Source of the DNA: Clostridium hydrogeniformans DSM 21757
Lineage (GTDB): Bacteria; Bacillota; Clostridia; Clostridiales; Clostridiaceae
Assembly: GCF_000686705.1 (NCBI RefSeq)
Contig: NZ_KK366005.1
Span: 195,512 to 259,511 of the forward strand
DNA: 64,000 bases
Direction of reading: 5' to 3'
Position 1 is the stretch's first letter. Each line of letters starts with the position of its first letter. The position numbers and the translations under genes are program-made. This document shows positions 53,125-62,017 of this stretch, in pieces. Below the pieces are notes generated by a model. That model ran no database searches and was not told where the DNA came from. It saw only the letters and a list, made by a program, of their open reading frames with translations.

Positions 53125-55527
53125 CTAATGACTATGCTTCTCTTTTCTTTTTTCCCTCTTATTCTTAAATCTACAAACAATACTTTCATAGATAACTAAC
53201 ACAATAGTGGTTAATTGTTCTGATACCAGAACTAATAGCACAGCAATTAATATATATACTATATCTCCTGTAATACTAAAGGAGAAAATTCTTCTTCCAA
53301 TGGGAAGTAAATAAGCTAATGCAAATACTCCTCCCATAGCTATAACTAACCCTGTCTTTAAAAGATTTAACGGCTGAGCTACTCTTTTTAAAACCATTAT
53401 ACTTATTCCTCCCACTACAATAGTAGCTAAAGTACGTCCCTCTACTATGGTAAGATTGTGAATACTTGATAACATAAATATAATAATAGTAGCACCAGTT
53501 ATTATAATCCCATTAGTTATAGATGTACTTAAGACTCTCTTTAAATACCCTTTCTTAACCCTAGATTTATTAGGTCCTAAGGCAAGGAAGAAAGATGGTA
53601 TTCCTATAGCCACAGCTCCAATTAAACTTAATTGTATTGGAAGTAGAGGATATGGTAACAATATAATCCCGAATATAAGTGATAATAATATAGAATATAC
53701 AGTCTTTGTTAAATAAAGATCTGAAACACTTTCTAAGTTATTTATCATACGTCTTCCTTCCACTACTACCTCTGGAAGAGATGCAAAATTAGAATCTAGA
53801 AGCACTAGCTGTGCTACTGCCTTAGTAGCATCACTAGCATTTGCCATGGATATTCCACAGTCTGCTTCCTTTAAAGCTAAAACATCATTTACTCCATCAC
53901 CTGTCATAGCAACTATATGACCTTTTCTTTGAAGTGCCTTTACTAATGCCTTCTTTTGGTGAGGGGTAACTCTACCAAATACTGTAGTGTTTTCAGCTAC
54001 TTCTTCTAACTCTTTTTCATCCTCTGGCAATGTCCTTGCATCTATATAATTCTCTGAATCTTTAACTCCTGCTCTTTTTGCCACAGCTGCCACTGTAACC
54101 GGGTTATCTCCAGATATTATCTTTACATTAACCCCTTCTCTATGGAAATATTCAAGAGTTTTCGGTGCTTCCTTCCTTATTATATCCTCTATAAGTAAGA
54201 GAGCAACTCCTTCTACATCCTCTGGAAGCTCTTCACTTAAGGAACTATTTTTAAGCTTTGCAAGAATTAAAACTCTTCTTCCTTTTTCTGCTTCCTCTTC
54301 TACACTTTTCTTTATATCATCATATTTTTCTCTTAGAACCATCTCTGGTGCTCCAAGAATCCAAGCACCATATTCATTAAACTCTGCCCCGCTCCATTTC
54401 TTATCAGAAGAAAATGGAATGGTGCTCTTAACTTCTAAGTCTGACTTTTCCTTATATTTATCAAGGATAGCCTGCTGAGTTGGATTTGTACTTGGAAAAG
54501 CATAAGCTAATCCACATAGTACCTTATCTATATCCTCAGTTTTATAATCTTTAAGTAATTTTATATCATGAAGTCTTAATGCTCCCTCTGTAATAGTTCC
54601 TGTCTTATCAAGACATAAAACATCTACCCTTGCTAAAACCTCTGTTGCTGGAAGCTCTTGAACTAAAGTCTTCCATTTTGAAAGCCTAACTACCCCTACA
54701 ACAAAGGTAAGGCTTGTAAGAAGTACTAATCCTTCTGGTACCATTCCAATAATTCCTGCAGCAGCACTAATAATAGCCTCCTGCCAAGTTCTATTTGTGA
54801 AGAAAATCTGTGTTATAACTAGAAGTATTCCTATAGGAAATATAAGCCACATTATAACCTTTAATATTTTATCTACGGCTTGAGCAAGTTCTGAATTTAT
54901 CTTCTTAAACTTTCTAGCCTCATTAGATAACTTAGCCGCATAGGTATCCTTACCTACATGAGTTACTTTTCCATATCCACTACCTGAAACCACAAAGCTT
55001 CCAGATAAAAGCTTTGATTTCTCCTTTTTAAATACAGGGTCTGCTTCTCCTGTAAGCATAGACTCATCTACTTCAAAACTATCTCCTGGTAGAACCTCTC
55101 CATCAACTACAATTTCACTTCCTGGAGTTAAAACTATAATATCATCAAGGACAACATCCTCTACATTTATAATTTTTTCTATTCCTTCTCTTAAAACCTT
55201 GGCTTCTGCCATATTGAGCACTGAAAGCTTTTCCAAAGTTCTTTTAGCCCTTATTTCTTGAACTACTCCAACTATGGTATTGGTTAATATTACCCCTGCA
55301 AAAATAGCATTTTTAGGAGATCCTGCAACTATAACAAGTATTGCTAGAACAAAATTTATGGCATTGAATCTTGTAAATAGGTTAGCTCTTATAATTTGTG
55401 CCATAGTACGGGAAGGAGCTTTAGGAAGAATATTTACCTGTCCCTTTTTAACTCTATCCTTTACCTCTTTTTCAGTAAGCCCAAAGGGCTGTTTTTTATC
55501 TTTTTGCTTAAAATCTTTATCACTCAA
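53125..55527 (-). CDS. Cation-translocating P-type ATPase, CtpE-like
   Basis: TTG start behind GAGGTGGTAACC. The 800-residue protein has the cation-ATPase N-domain start, actuator motif MLTGEAD (about 160), the helix-4 motif GMVPEGL (about 263), phosphorylation site DKTGT (about 307), MTGDGVND (about 541) and six C-terminal helices. PEGL instead of CPC excludes heavy-metal type, and the overall form fits the CtpE group, linked to calcium uptake in actinobacteria. Ion specificity is inferred. The last residues are a basic, His-containing tail. It is a single-gene unit with a strong terminator. Confidence 0.88.
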   Translation of the reverse strand: MSDKDFKQKDKKQPFGLTEKEVKDRVKKGQVNILPKAPSRTMAQIIRANLFTRFNAINFVLAILVIVAGSPKNAIFAGVILTNTIVGVVQEIRAKRTLEKLSVLNMAEAKVLREGIEKIINVEDVVLDDIIVLTPGSEIVVDGEVLPGDSFEVDESMLTGEADPVFKKEKSKLLSGSFVVSGSGYGKVTHVGKDTYAAKLSNEARKFKKINSELAQAVDKILKVIMWLIFPIGILLVITQIFFTNRTWQEAIISAAAGIIGMVPEGLVLLTSLTFVVGVVRLSKWKTLVQELPATEVLARVDVLCLDKTGTITEGALRLHDIKLLKDYKTEDIDKVLCGLAYAFPSTNPTQQAILDKYKEKSDLEVKSTIPFSSDKKWSGAEFNEYGAWILGAPEMVLREKYDDIKKSVEEEAEKGRRVLILAKLKNSSLSEELPEDVEGVALLLIEDIIRKEAPKTLEYFHREGVNVKIISGDNPVTVAAVAKRAGVKDSENYIDARTLPEDEKELEEVAENTTVFGRVTPHQKKALVKALQRKGHIVAMTGDGVNDVLALKEADCGISMANASDATKAVAQLVLLDSNFASLPEVVVEGRRMINNLESVSDLYLTKTVYSILLSLIFGIILLPYPLLPIQLSLIGAVAIGIPSFFLALGPNKSRVKKGYLKRVLSTSITNGIIITGATIIIFMLSSIHNLTIVEGRTLATIVVGGISIMVLKRVAQPLNLLKTGLVIAMGGVFALAYLLPIGRRIFSFSITGDIVYILIAVLLVLVSEQLTTIVLVIYESIVCRFKNKREKRKEKHSH

Positions 55528-55797
55528 AGGTTACCACCTCTTATTCCTTCAAAGTTTTATGACTCTACCATTTTTATTCTTGCCATTACATAGGTTTTTA
55601 TCCGATGCCTATCTCCTTCTACCTTCTTTTCCTTTTCTAATCCTAAACATAGAAAGATAAACCTAAAATGTAGTTTATTTTTCTATATTTAGGCACATAT
55701 GAAAGTAAGTATATTAAATATTATAATCCATAAATTAAAATATTCTATAAATCCCCTATTAAATTAAGAATACTTTAAGATTTTACTAGGTAAAACT

Positions 55798-55834
55798 AAA
55801 GACTTAGTTCTGCAAATTACAGTACTAAGTCCTT
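55798..55834 (-). terminator. Terminator downstream of the antiporter gene
   Basis: AAAGACTTAGT pairs with ACTAAGTCCTTT (one bulge) across a 13-base loop. Confidence 0.65.
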
Positions 55835-55861
55835 TAAACTAACACTATTTAAACTTCAGTA

Positions 55862-55950
55862 AGTATAGGATTTTAAGTTTTAAAGTTAATTTAGAAATCT
55901 GTCTAAAAATCACTATAAATCAAAGATACTCTAATAAATAGGTTAATACT
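55862..55950. repeat. Family B repeat, reverse orientation, degenerate
   Basis: The reversed copy begins TATAGGATTTTAAGTTTTAA and runs into ATCAAAGATACTCTAATAAAT, the complement of the family core. Confidence 0.55.
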
Positions 55951-55990
55951 TTGCATTAAGCCATATATCCACTGATAAAAACTCATAAGT

Positions 55991-57196
55991 CTAAGAAGAC
56001 TTATTTAAATACTTAGGCGCTGTAATTCTTATTCCTATAGCACCTATAGGTGCAGTAATTAATACACTTAATATTGCTATTGCTTGCATAACTTCCCCAT
56101 AAACAACTCCCATTTGAAGGGGTATTCCAGCTTTTGCTGATTGTACTGTGGCCTTTGGAAGATAAGCTATTATACAAAACAGTCTCTCTTTAGGTGTTAA
56201 ATCAGTTCCTGTAAGAGAAATTAAAACTCCAATTGATCTTACACATAAGGAACCTGTTAAGATTAATACTCCAACTAAAAAGTATTGTCCTACAAGAGAA
56301 GGATTTATAGCTGCACCAACAAAAGTAAATAGGAATAACTTCCCCATGCTCCACACCTTATCCATGATCTTCTTTATTGAAAATGTACTTTCTTCTATGG
56401 TGCTCCTTAAGAAAAATCCATATATCATAATAGATAAAAGAGAGTTGAATATTTCCACATGAAAGTTTGACTCAATACTTCTTAGTCCTAAGCATACTAA
56501 AAAAGCTATTAATGCTTTTACTCTTATATCTTTAACTCTACTTATAATAGGACTTGTTAATTTTGATGATAAGTATGCTACTCCTATACTTATCATTATA
56601 GCTATAGGTATTGAAATGAGTTGTCTTTCTAAGGATACCTGTGCTCCGTGCTCCCTTCCAATATATATGGATAAGAAAGTGGTAAATAAGGTTATTGCTA
56701 TGGTATCATCTGCTGATGCTCCAACCAGTAACATTTGAGGAATTGATTTATTTGTGCCAAGTTTTTTATCAATTAAATCTAACATAGATGGAATAAGCAC
56801 AGCTGGACTTACAGCGGCTATTATAAATCCTAATATGGCTCCTTGAATAAAATCAAACCCTAAAAATACTGTAGATAATATAGCTATGGCAAAGCCTTCT
56901 AATGTTGCAGGTATGATACTAAGTAGTACTGCTGGTCTTCCTATAGATTTCATTTCACTACTGCTTATGCCAAGCCCTCCTATAAATAACACTGTAACTA
57001 AGGCTATATCCTTAATAATAGGTGATAAATCTAAAGTCTCCTTTGGAATGATATCTAGAAAAGATGGTCCAATAAGCATTCCAAAAATCATCATTCCTAG
57101 TAAGGATGGAAGATTTATCTTCTCTACTCCCTTTCCTAAAATATTAGCTCCTACTGCCATTAATACTAAACTAATAGCTATAACTATTATATTCAT
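55991..57196 (-). CDS. Cation:proton antiporter (CPA family)
   Basis: The ATG after AAGGAGAAGTATT is preferred to an ATG 12 codons upstream. The 401-residue membrane protein has about 12 helices and Na+/H+ exchanger-domain features: GMLIGPSFLD near residue 42, a FIGGLGIS helix, AAVSPAVLIPS (about 130) and the ion-site pair in VGASADDTIAIT (about 160). It exchanges monovalent cations for protons across the membrane. There is no regulatory TrkA-type domain. It is a single-gene unit. Confidence 0.88.
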   Translation of the reverse strand: MNIIVIAISLVLMAVGANILGKGVEKINLPSLLGMMIFGMLIGPSFLDIIPKETLDLSPIIKDIALVTVLFIGGLGISSSEMKSIGRPAVLLSIIPATLEGFAIAILSTVFLGFDFIQGAILGFIIAAVSPAVLIPSMLDLIDKKLGTNKSIPQMLLVGASADDTIAITLFTTFLSIYIGREHGAQVSLERQLISIPIAIMISIGVAYLSSKLTSPIISRVKDIRVKALIAFLVCLGLRSIESNFHVEIFNSLLSIMIYGFFLRSTIEESTFSIKKIMDKVWSMGKLFLFTFVGAAINPSLVGQYFLVGVLILTGSLCVRSIGVLISLTGTDLTPKERLFCIIAYLPKATVQSAKAGIPLQMGVVYGEVMQAIAILSVLITAPIGAIGIRITAPKYLNKSS

Positions 57197-57310
57197 AATA
57201 CTTCTCCTTATATTAATATATTTGTGCATCATATTTTCATAACCTTAATAGTTTAATAAAAAAGGTTTATGTGAAACCTTAATTCTTATTCCTTTTTTAA
57301 TTTTTTAAAG

Positions 57311-57414
57311 CTATAAGATTTTAATATAAGTCCTTAACTTATCCATTAAAAATATCATTGATTTGTCTTGATTTACCTGGATATATAAATTAAGTTTAAA
57401 ACTTAAAACCCTAT
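57311..57414. repeat. Family B repeat
   Basis: The copy starts CTATAAGATTTTAATATAAG and contains CCTTAACTTATCCATTAAAA, ATCATTGATTTGTCTTGATT and the right end AAAACTTAAAACCCTATA. Confidence 0.7.
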
Positions 57415-57450
57415 ATTAAAACTCTGTAAGATTTATCAATTTTAAGAACA

Positions 57451-57489
57451 AAAAACTCCTACAAATATGGTATGCACATTTGTAGGAGT
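57451..57489 (-). terminator. Terminator of the DUF92/VTE5-like operon
   Basis: ACTCCTACAAAT/ATTTGTAGGAGT is a perfect 12-bp stem followed by six T on the minus strand. It lies beyond family A copy 5, so the repeat is inside the operon's 3' untranslated region. Confidence 0.85.
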
Positions 57490-57498
57490 CATTAGCTT

Positions 57499-57633
57499 CA
57501 TAGAACGAATCTTCTTCAGGTGGTATTCTTTCCATCACCTGAAGATTAGATGAGTTAATCTAGGGTTGTCGCAACTGTTATCCACCACCTTACATGCGTG
57601 TGGGGGTGTTACAGCTTATAGCCATCAGATAAA
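57499..57633. repeat. Family A structured repeat, copy 5
   Basis: The first stem is TCTTCAGGTG/CACCTGAAGA. Compared with copy 1 (CCTTCAGATG/CATCTGAAGG), two base pairs have changed on both sides and pairing is kept. The GTTG-TCG-CAAC mini-hairpin, ACTGTTATCC, CCTTACATGCG and the TATAGCCATCAGATAA end are present. Confidence 0.85.
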
Positions 57634-57728
57634 GTAAGCGGTTAAAGGTCGAACTCCATGACCTATAAATTTATAAAACAATTATATTACTATATTATTT
57701 TTGAGTCAATATTACGGTCTAAATAATA

Positions 57729-58514
57729 TTAAAATATAAGGGCAAATGATATCCCCACCACAATAATATTACTTAATAAGTTTACCACATCATTATTTAC
57801 TCCCGGTATCCCTTTAACTCTAATAAGCTGATTTTCCTTTGAGTAAATTTCTACTATATCGCCCTTAGAGTTTTTGTATTTAACTTGAATGGTTTCTCCT
57901 AATATGCTATCTATTATAGATCCTAAAAATCCTAATGCTATACACAGTATAAAATAGCATACTAACTTCTCTTCCGTTCCTATATTTAAATATCCTATTA
58001 CAAAGAATATTCCAATGAGGCTTGACCCCATAAATGATGCTAATGTACCTAATAATGATACACCACCTGATTCTCCCCTTTTAATTCTTTTAAATGTTAT
58101 TAAAGATATTGGACTCCTTTTACTTAAAACTCCCACTTCTGATGCCCAGGTATCTGCATTAGCTGTAGCGAAAGATATACAATAAATAAGATAGTAGATG
58201 TTATTATTTGTTTTATAAAACATGTATGAAAGTATAAGGCCTATTCCACCATTGGCCAATACCTGTATGTAGTTTCTCCCCTTTTTATCCTTCTCGTAGT
58301 TATCCTCTAGCTTGTTTTCTTTTTTAATCTTTGTAAGTAATGAGGATGATATAAAAAATACCATCATTATACTATAGAAAGAAGCTCCTCCAAAGGTATA
58401 TATTAATGACCCAAGAATAACAGCCCCTATAAACCCACTTAAATTCAAAGATTTTTTACTAAAAGCTAGCCCTGCTATTACAATAGAAATAATACATCCT
58501 ATTAAAGTTTCCAC
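57729..58514 (-). CDS. DUF92 (TMEM19/VTE6-like) membrane protein
   Basis: GTG start, with GGTGGTGA at the end of the preceding gene as Shine-Dalgarno. The 261-residue protein has about seven helices. It has the family blocks GFIGAVILGSLIYTFGG near residue 27, ANADTWASEVGVLSKR near 117, GTLASFMGS and the LGSIIDSILGETIQVKY end region. In plants and cyanobacteria the DUF92 member VTE6 phosphorylates phytyl phosphate to the diphosphate. It is seven bases behind a VTE5-like kinase gene, so the two probably act in sequence on a prenyl alcohol. Confidence 0.82.
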   Translation of the reverse strand: METLIGCIISIVIAGLAFSKKSLNLSGFIGAVILGSLIYTFGGASFYSIMMVFFISSSLLTKIKKENKLEDNYEKDKKGRNYIQVLANGGIGLILSYMFYKTNNNIYYLIYCISFATANADTWASEVGVLSKRSPISLITFKRIKRGESGGVSLLGTLASFMGSSLIGIFFVIGYLNIGTEEKLVCYFILCIALGFLGSIIDSILGETIQVKYKNSKGDIVEIYSKENQLIRVKGIPGVNNDVVNLLSNIIVVGISFALIF

Positions 58515-58521
58515 CTTTTAA

Positions 58522-59199
58522 TCACCACCAAATAGTTAATCCCTTTGTTAAATAATAAAAGACTCCTGAAGTTATTAATGGAACAGTTATGTTATCAAAC
58601 CCCATAGGAGTTAAAAGTTCAGCAGCTGTTGCAACTAAGCCTAATATAACACTTATTCCAAAGGAATTATTAATTCCTAAAACCATCATAATTACATAAG
58701 CTAGTGCTGAGCATATTAAAAACATAGTTAAGGTTCCTTCTAAAGATTTTTTATATCCTAGAATTTTAAATTCATGTTTTCCATATCTTACACCAACCAC
58801 AGCTGCAAAGCCATCTCCATACCCCATGGCAAGTATACCCATAAGCCCTATATAAGGAGTCTTATCACCATTAAAGGTTATAAGAGAAAGTATAAATAAT
58901 GAAATAGCATAATAAACAGTTCCTAAATCTTTTAATCCCCCATCCCTTTCCATAGCCTTAAATACCTGTTTTTTATAAGAGATATAGTTAACTATGATAA
59001 ATAATAAAGGGACAATAGATGCATAAATAGGATTTCTGAAAAAGATTATAGCTATTATCCACCAATTTGAAACCACTATATGTATAAACTTACGACTTCC
59101 TTCATCCTTTAATATATTAAATTTTGTAAGAAGTGTAGATAATCCTATTGCTAAAAATACAAATGCTAATGATACTAAAATTCCTACTGCATTCTCCAT
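58522..59199 (-). CDS. Phytol/dolichol kinase-like protein (CTP transferase family, VTE5-like)
   Basis: The ATG after AAAGGAGATAGCC is chosen over one 17 codons upstream. The 225-residue membrane protein has about seven helices, the N-terminal SRKFIHI motif (about 32) and the nucleotide-site signature GYGDGFAAVVGVRYGKHE (about 126). KKSLEGTLTMF and ELLTPMGFDNITVP follow, all typical of the cytidylyltransferase/phytol kinase/Sec59 group. VTE5 uses CTP or UTP to make phytyl phosphate. It is the first gene of a coupled pair with the DUF92 gene; the alcohol used here is unknown. Confidence 0.8.
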   Translation of the reverse strand: MENAVGILVSLAFVFLAIGLSTLLTKFNILKDEGSRKFIHIVVSNWWIIAIIFFRNPIYASIVPLLFIIVNYISYKKQVFKAMERDGGLKDLGTVYYAISLFILSLITFNGDKTPYIGLMGILAMGYGDGFAAVVGVRYGKHEFKILGYKKSLEGTLTMFLICSALAYVIMMVLGINNSFGISVILGLVATAAELLTPMGFDNITVPLITSGVFYYLTKGLTIWW

Positions 59200-59525
59200 G
59201 GCTATCTCCTTTCTACTTAATTTGTAGCCACCCATAATAACTTCCTGCACGTAATAAACAACTATATATTTAAGTACATTTTTTAATATCTGCTGTTACA
59301 ATATACCATAATATGGTTATACCATAAAATACAATACTATGAAAAAACTATAACCTCACTTATTATATATTATAATATATTTTTTTCATAGTTATATTGT
59401 AATTAAATTTAGTTAAGAAAATTGTAAGAAATCTTTAATATTAAGTCACTGTATTCCTTAATATTATTCTGTTTTGAACCTTTTTAGTATAATATGTAAG
59501 TAAATCTTGATATTTATCACTTACA

Positions 59526-59634
59526 CTTATAGGGTTTTAATATAAACCCTTAACTTACTTCTTAAGAATATCCTTCATTTATTTTCCTTTAGATACATGT
59601 ATAAATTATTTCTTAAACTTATGACTCTATAAAA
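59526..59634. repeat. Family B repeat
   Basis: The left end is CTTATAGGGTTTTAATATAA, the core CTTAACTTACTTCTTAAGAA with TATCCTTCATT, and the right end is weaker, TGACTCTATAAAA. Confidence 0.65.
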
Positions 59635-59687
59635 TAAAGATATAAGCCTTATAAAAGATAAAGTAATGTAAAAGAAAATAGTTAAAA

Positions 59688-59721
59688 GTTAGGCATAATC
59701 TTAATAAATAATGAGCCTAAC
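59688..59721 (-). terminator. Terminator of the arsenic operon
   Basis: GTTAGGC/GCCTAAC with a 20-base loop is followed by TTTTAACTATTTTC on the minus strand, about 150 bases after the arsA stop. Confidence 0.65.
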
Positions 59722-59866
59722 CTCTAACTATTATACAATATAATAAACTCTTTTATAATATATAGGTTTTATTATTAAAACTCCATTTACTCAGTTGAAA
59801 CTCACTGAGCTATTAATCAATAAAATTTAACTTATTTTCTAAAACATATTATATATAAATTATCTC

Positions 59867-61609
59867 CTATTCTAATAACATAGAGCCCTTAACTTCCTTC
59901 TCACTCCATGGAATTAAAACAGTGTTTCCATTAGAATGATCATTAATTTTCTTGATCCACTTTTCCTCTTCCAATGCTTTTGTCATAAGGAGTGGATTCT
60001 TAGTTTCTGTTATAGATAAGCTAGAGTTTATAATCCACCACTTATTATTTATCCCTGCCCTTTTTAAATCTTCTTCAAGCCTTTTAGCTTCAAAGAACGG
60101 AGTTGCCTCTGGAAGGGTTACTATTACCACCTCTGTTTCATTCTTATCTCTAAGTCTTGGAAGTAATTTTTTAACTGATTCTGGTACCTCCCCTTTAGAC
60201 CTTTCAATCTCTCTATGATAACTTTCCGTAGAATCTAAAAGAAGTAAGGTATGTCCTGTTGGGGCTGTATCTATAACTACAACCTCTGAATCTGCTTTTT
60301 CCACCAGTTCTGAAAACCCACGAAACACTGCGATTTCTTGGGTACAAGGGGATCTTAAGTCCTCTTCCACATAAGCAATATCATCTTCACTCATTTCTTC
60401 TCTTGCTTTACTTAAAACCTCTTCCTTATATTTTTCAAGTTCTAACTCCTCATCTATATGGCTTACCTCTATGTTATCTTTTTTATCCAAGGTAAAAGCT
60501 AAATGATGAGCTGGATCTGTGGTGGTTAAATGTACCTTTACCCCTCTTTCTGATAGTCCAAGAGCTATAGCTGAAGCTAAGGTAGTTTTTCCAACTCCTC
60601 CTTTACCCATGGTGAATATAACCCTTTTATTAGAAATATATAAATCATCAATTAAATCATGTATTCCCTTTAAGTCTTCCTTTTCTAAAGGTTTCTCCTT
60701 CTCTTCTATATAATCTTCCTTAAGCATTTTTCTTATATTTTCAATTCCTATAACATTATAAGACCTTAATGGTATGGTAAAGGTTTCTATGGTTTTAAGG
60801 TGCTCTGGAATATGCTCTAAGGCTTTTTGCTGCTTTATATATAAACCCTCTGATATAGCATCGCCCTTTGTATACCCTTCTAAAACTCCATTTATAACAA
60901 GAATTTGATTATTAACTCCTAGTTCCTTAAGTTCTAAAGATGCTCTTTCCCCCTCCTTAAGAGGAGTTTCCTCTGGTCTTGCTACTAATATTAACTTAGT
61001 TTTATCCTTATTACTTAAGGTACTTACAGCATTTTTATACATTTCCTTCTTACTTTCAAGTCCAGCTAATTGCCCAAGGCAAGAAGCTCCATGAGTGCTC
61101 TCACTTATAAAATTACTCCAGGCTGAAGGAAGTTGAAGCATTCTTAATGTATGTCCTGTCGGTGCTGTATCAAATATTATATAATCATATTTCTTTTCAG
61201 TTTCTTCATCAGTTATAAAGTTTGAAAACTCATTAAAGGCTGCAATCTCAACTGTGCAAGATCCTGAAAGCTGTTCTTCCATATTTTTTATAACTGTTTC
61301 TGGAAGTTTTCCTCTATAAGGTCCAACTACAGACTCCCTATACTCCCTAGCAGCCTCCTCTGGATTAAGGTTTATAACCACTAGATTTGGAACCTCACTT
61401 ATAGTTACCCCCTTATTATCTAAATCTCTATTAAATACATCTTGTAGGTTTGATGCTGGATCTGTACTTATAAGAAGAACCTTATTTCCTTTATCTGCTA
61501 GAGTTACAGCTGTAGCACAAGCTGTAGAGGTTTTTCCTACCCCTCCCTTACCTGTAAAGAAAATATATTTAGTTAATTCAATATTATCTAGATTAAAAGT
61601 TTTATACAC
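59867..61609 (-). CDS. arsA: Arsenite efflux pump ATPase ArsA
   Basis: GTG start after AAGGGGTCTTT, 17 bases behind arsD; an in-frame ATG nine codons upstream overlaps the arsD end. The 580-residue protein is the usual double ATPase: P-loops GKGGVGKTS (about 20) and GKGGVGKTT (about 334), signal DTAPTGHTLR and DTAPTGHTLL after each. Cysteines in GSCTVEIAAF and SPCTQEIAVF form metalloid sites, with CLGQ between. ArsA energises the membrane efflux protein, receiving As(III) from ArsD. It is the last gene of the operon. Confidence 0.97.
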   Translation of the reverse strand: MYKTFNLDNIELTKYIFFTGKGGVGKTSTACATAVTLADKGNKVLLISTDPASNLQDVFNRDLDNKGVTISEVPNLVVINLNPEEAAREYRESVVGPYRGKLPETVIKNMEEQLSGSCTVEIAAFNEFSNFITDEETEKKYDYIIFDTAPTGHTLRMLQLPSAWSNFISESTHGASCLGQLAGLESKKEMYKNAVSTLSNKDKTKLILVARPEETPLKEGERASLELKELGVNNQILVINGVLEGYTKGDAISEGLYIKQQKALEHIPEHLKTIETFTIPLRSYNVIGIENIRKMLKEDYIEEKEKPLEKEDLKGIHDLIDDLYISNKRVIFTMGKGGVGKTTLASAIALGLSERGVKVHLTTTDPAHHLAFTLDKKDNIEVSHIDEELELEKYKEEVLSKAREEMSEDDIAYVEEDLRSPCTQEIAVFRGFSELVEKADSEVVVIDTAPTGHTLLLLDSTESYHREIERSKGEVPESVKKLLPRLRDKNETEVVIVTLPEATPFFEAKRLEEDLKRAGINNKWWIINSSLSITETKNPLLMTKALEEEKWIKKINDHSNGNTVLIPWSEKEVKGSMLLE

Positions 61610-61626
61610 AAAGACCCCTTCTTTCT

Positions 61627-61998
61627 CTAACAGCATCCGTCATTGTTGCAGCAACAGCTATTTCCTTTATTTAAATTCAAGGTTAGAGGTTCTTCCTTAA
61701 GATTAAGAACCTTGTAAAATTCCTCATTAGTTAAATATTCCTTAGTCTTAACTACCTCTCCATCTAGTAAGGTTATTGGAAGTATGTCTACTCCCTCCTT
61801 CATTAGGTACTCATTTATAACCTTATTATCTACAAAAGCTTGAGGATCACTGGATAGATTATACCTTTTTACCTCTCCACCCTTTTTAATAATTGCACTT
61901 ATAACTGTGGCAACTCTTAAAAGATTCTTATCAACACTTGGACCACAAACTCCTGTAGAGCAACACATTGCTGGATCAAAAATTTCCATTTTACTCAT
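61627..61998 (-). CDS. arsD: Arsenical resistance operon metallochaperone ArsD
   Basis: The 123-residue thioredoxin-fold chaperone has the essential Cys set MCCSTGVCGP (Cys12, Cys13, Cys18) and a C-terminal Cys cluster ending CCCNNDGCC, resembling the extra vicinal pairs of longer ArsD proteins. It delivers arsenite or antimonite to ArsA and weakly represses the operon in some systems. GGAGAGATATTT precedes the ATG. It lies 19 bases after acr3 and immediately before arsA. Confidence 0.96.
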   Translation of the reverse strand: MSKMEIFDPAMCCSTGVCGPSVDKNLLRVATVISAIIKKGGEVKRYNLSSDPQAFVDNKVINEYLMKEGVDILPITLLDGEVVKTKEYLTNEEFYKVLNLKEEPLTLNLNKGNSCCCNNDGCC

Positions 61999-62017
61999 AA
62001 ATATCTCTCCTTTTATA

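Noticed and set aside
4034-57633. Family A repeats as a CRISPR array or as tRNA-like genes
   Set aside because: Copies are kilobases apart with no spacer periodicity, and there is no cloverleaf or CCA end.
4034-57633. Alternative pairing between the conserved TCAGAT end of family A and the right arm of its first hairpin as a switch
   Set aside because: In copies 4 and 5 the right arm changes to CACCTGA while the end stays TCAGAT, so the alternative pairing is not maintained.
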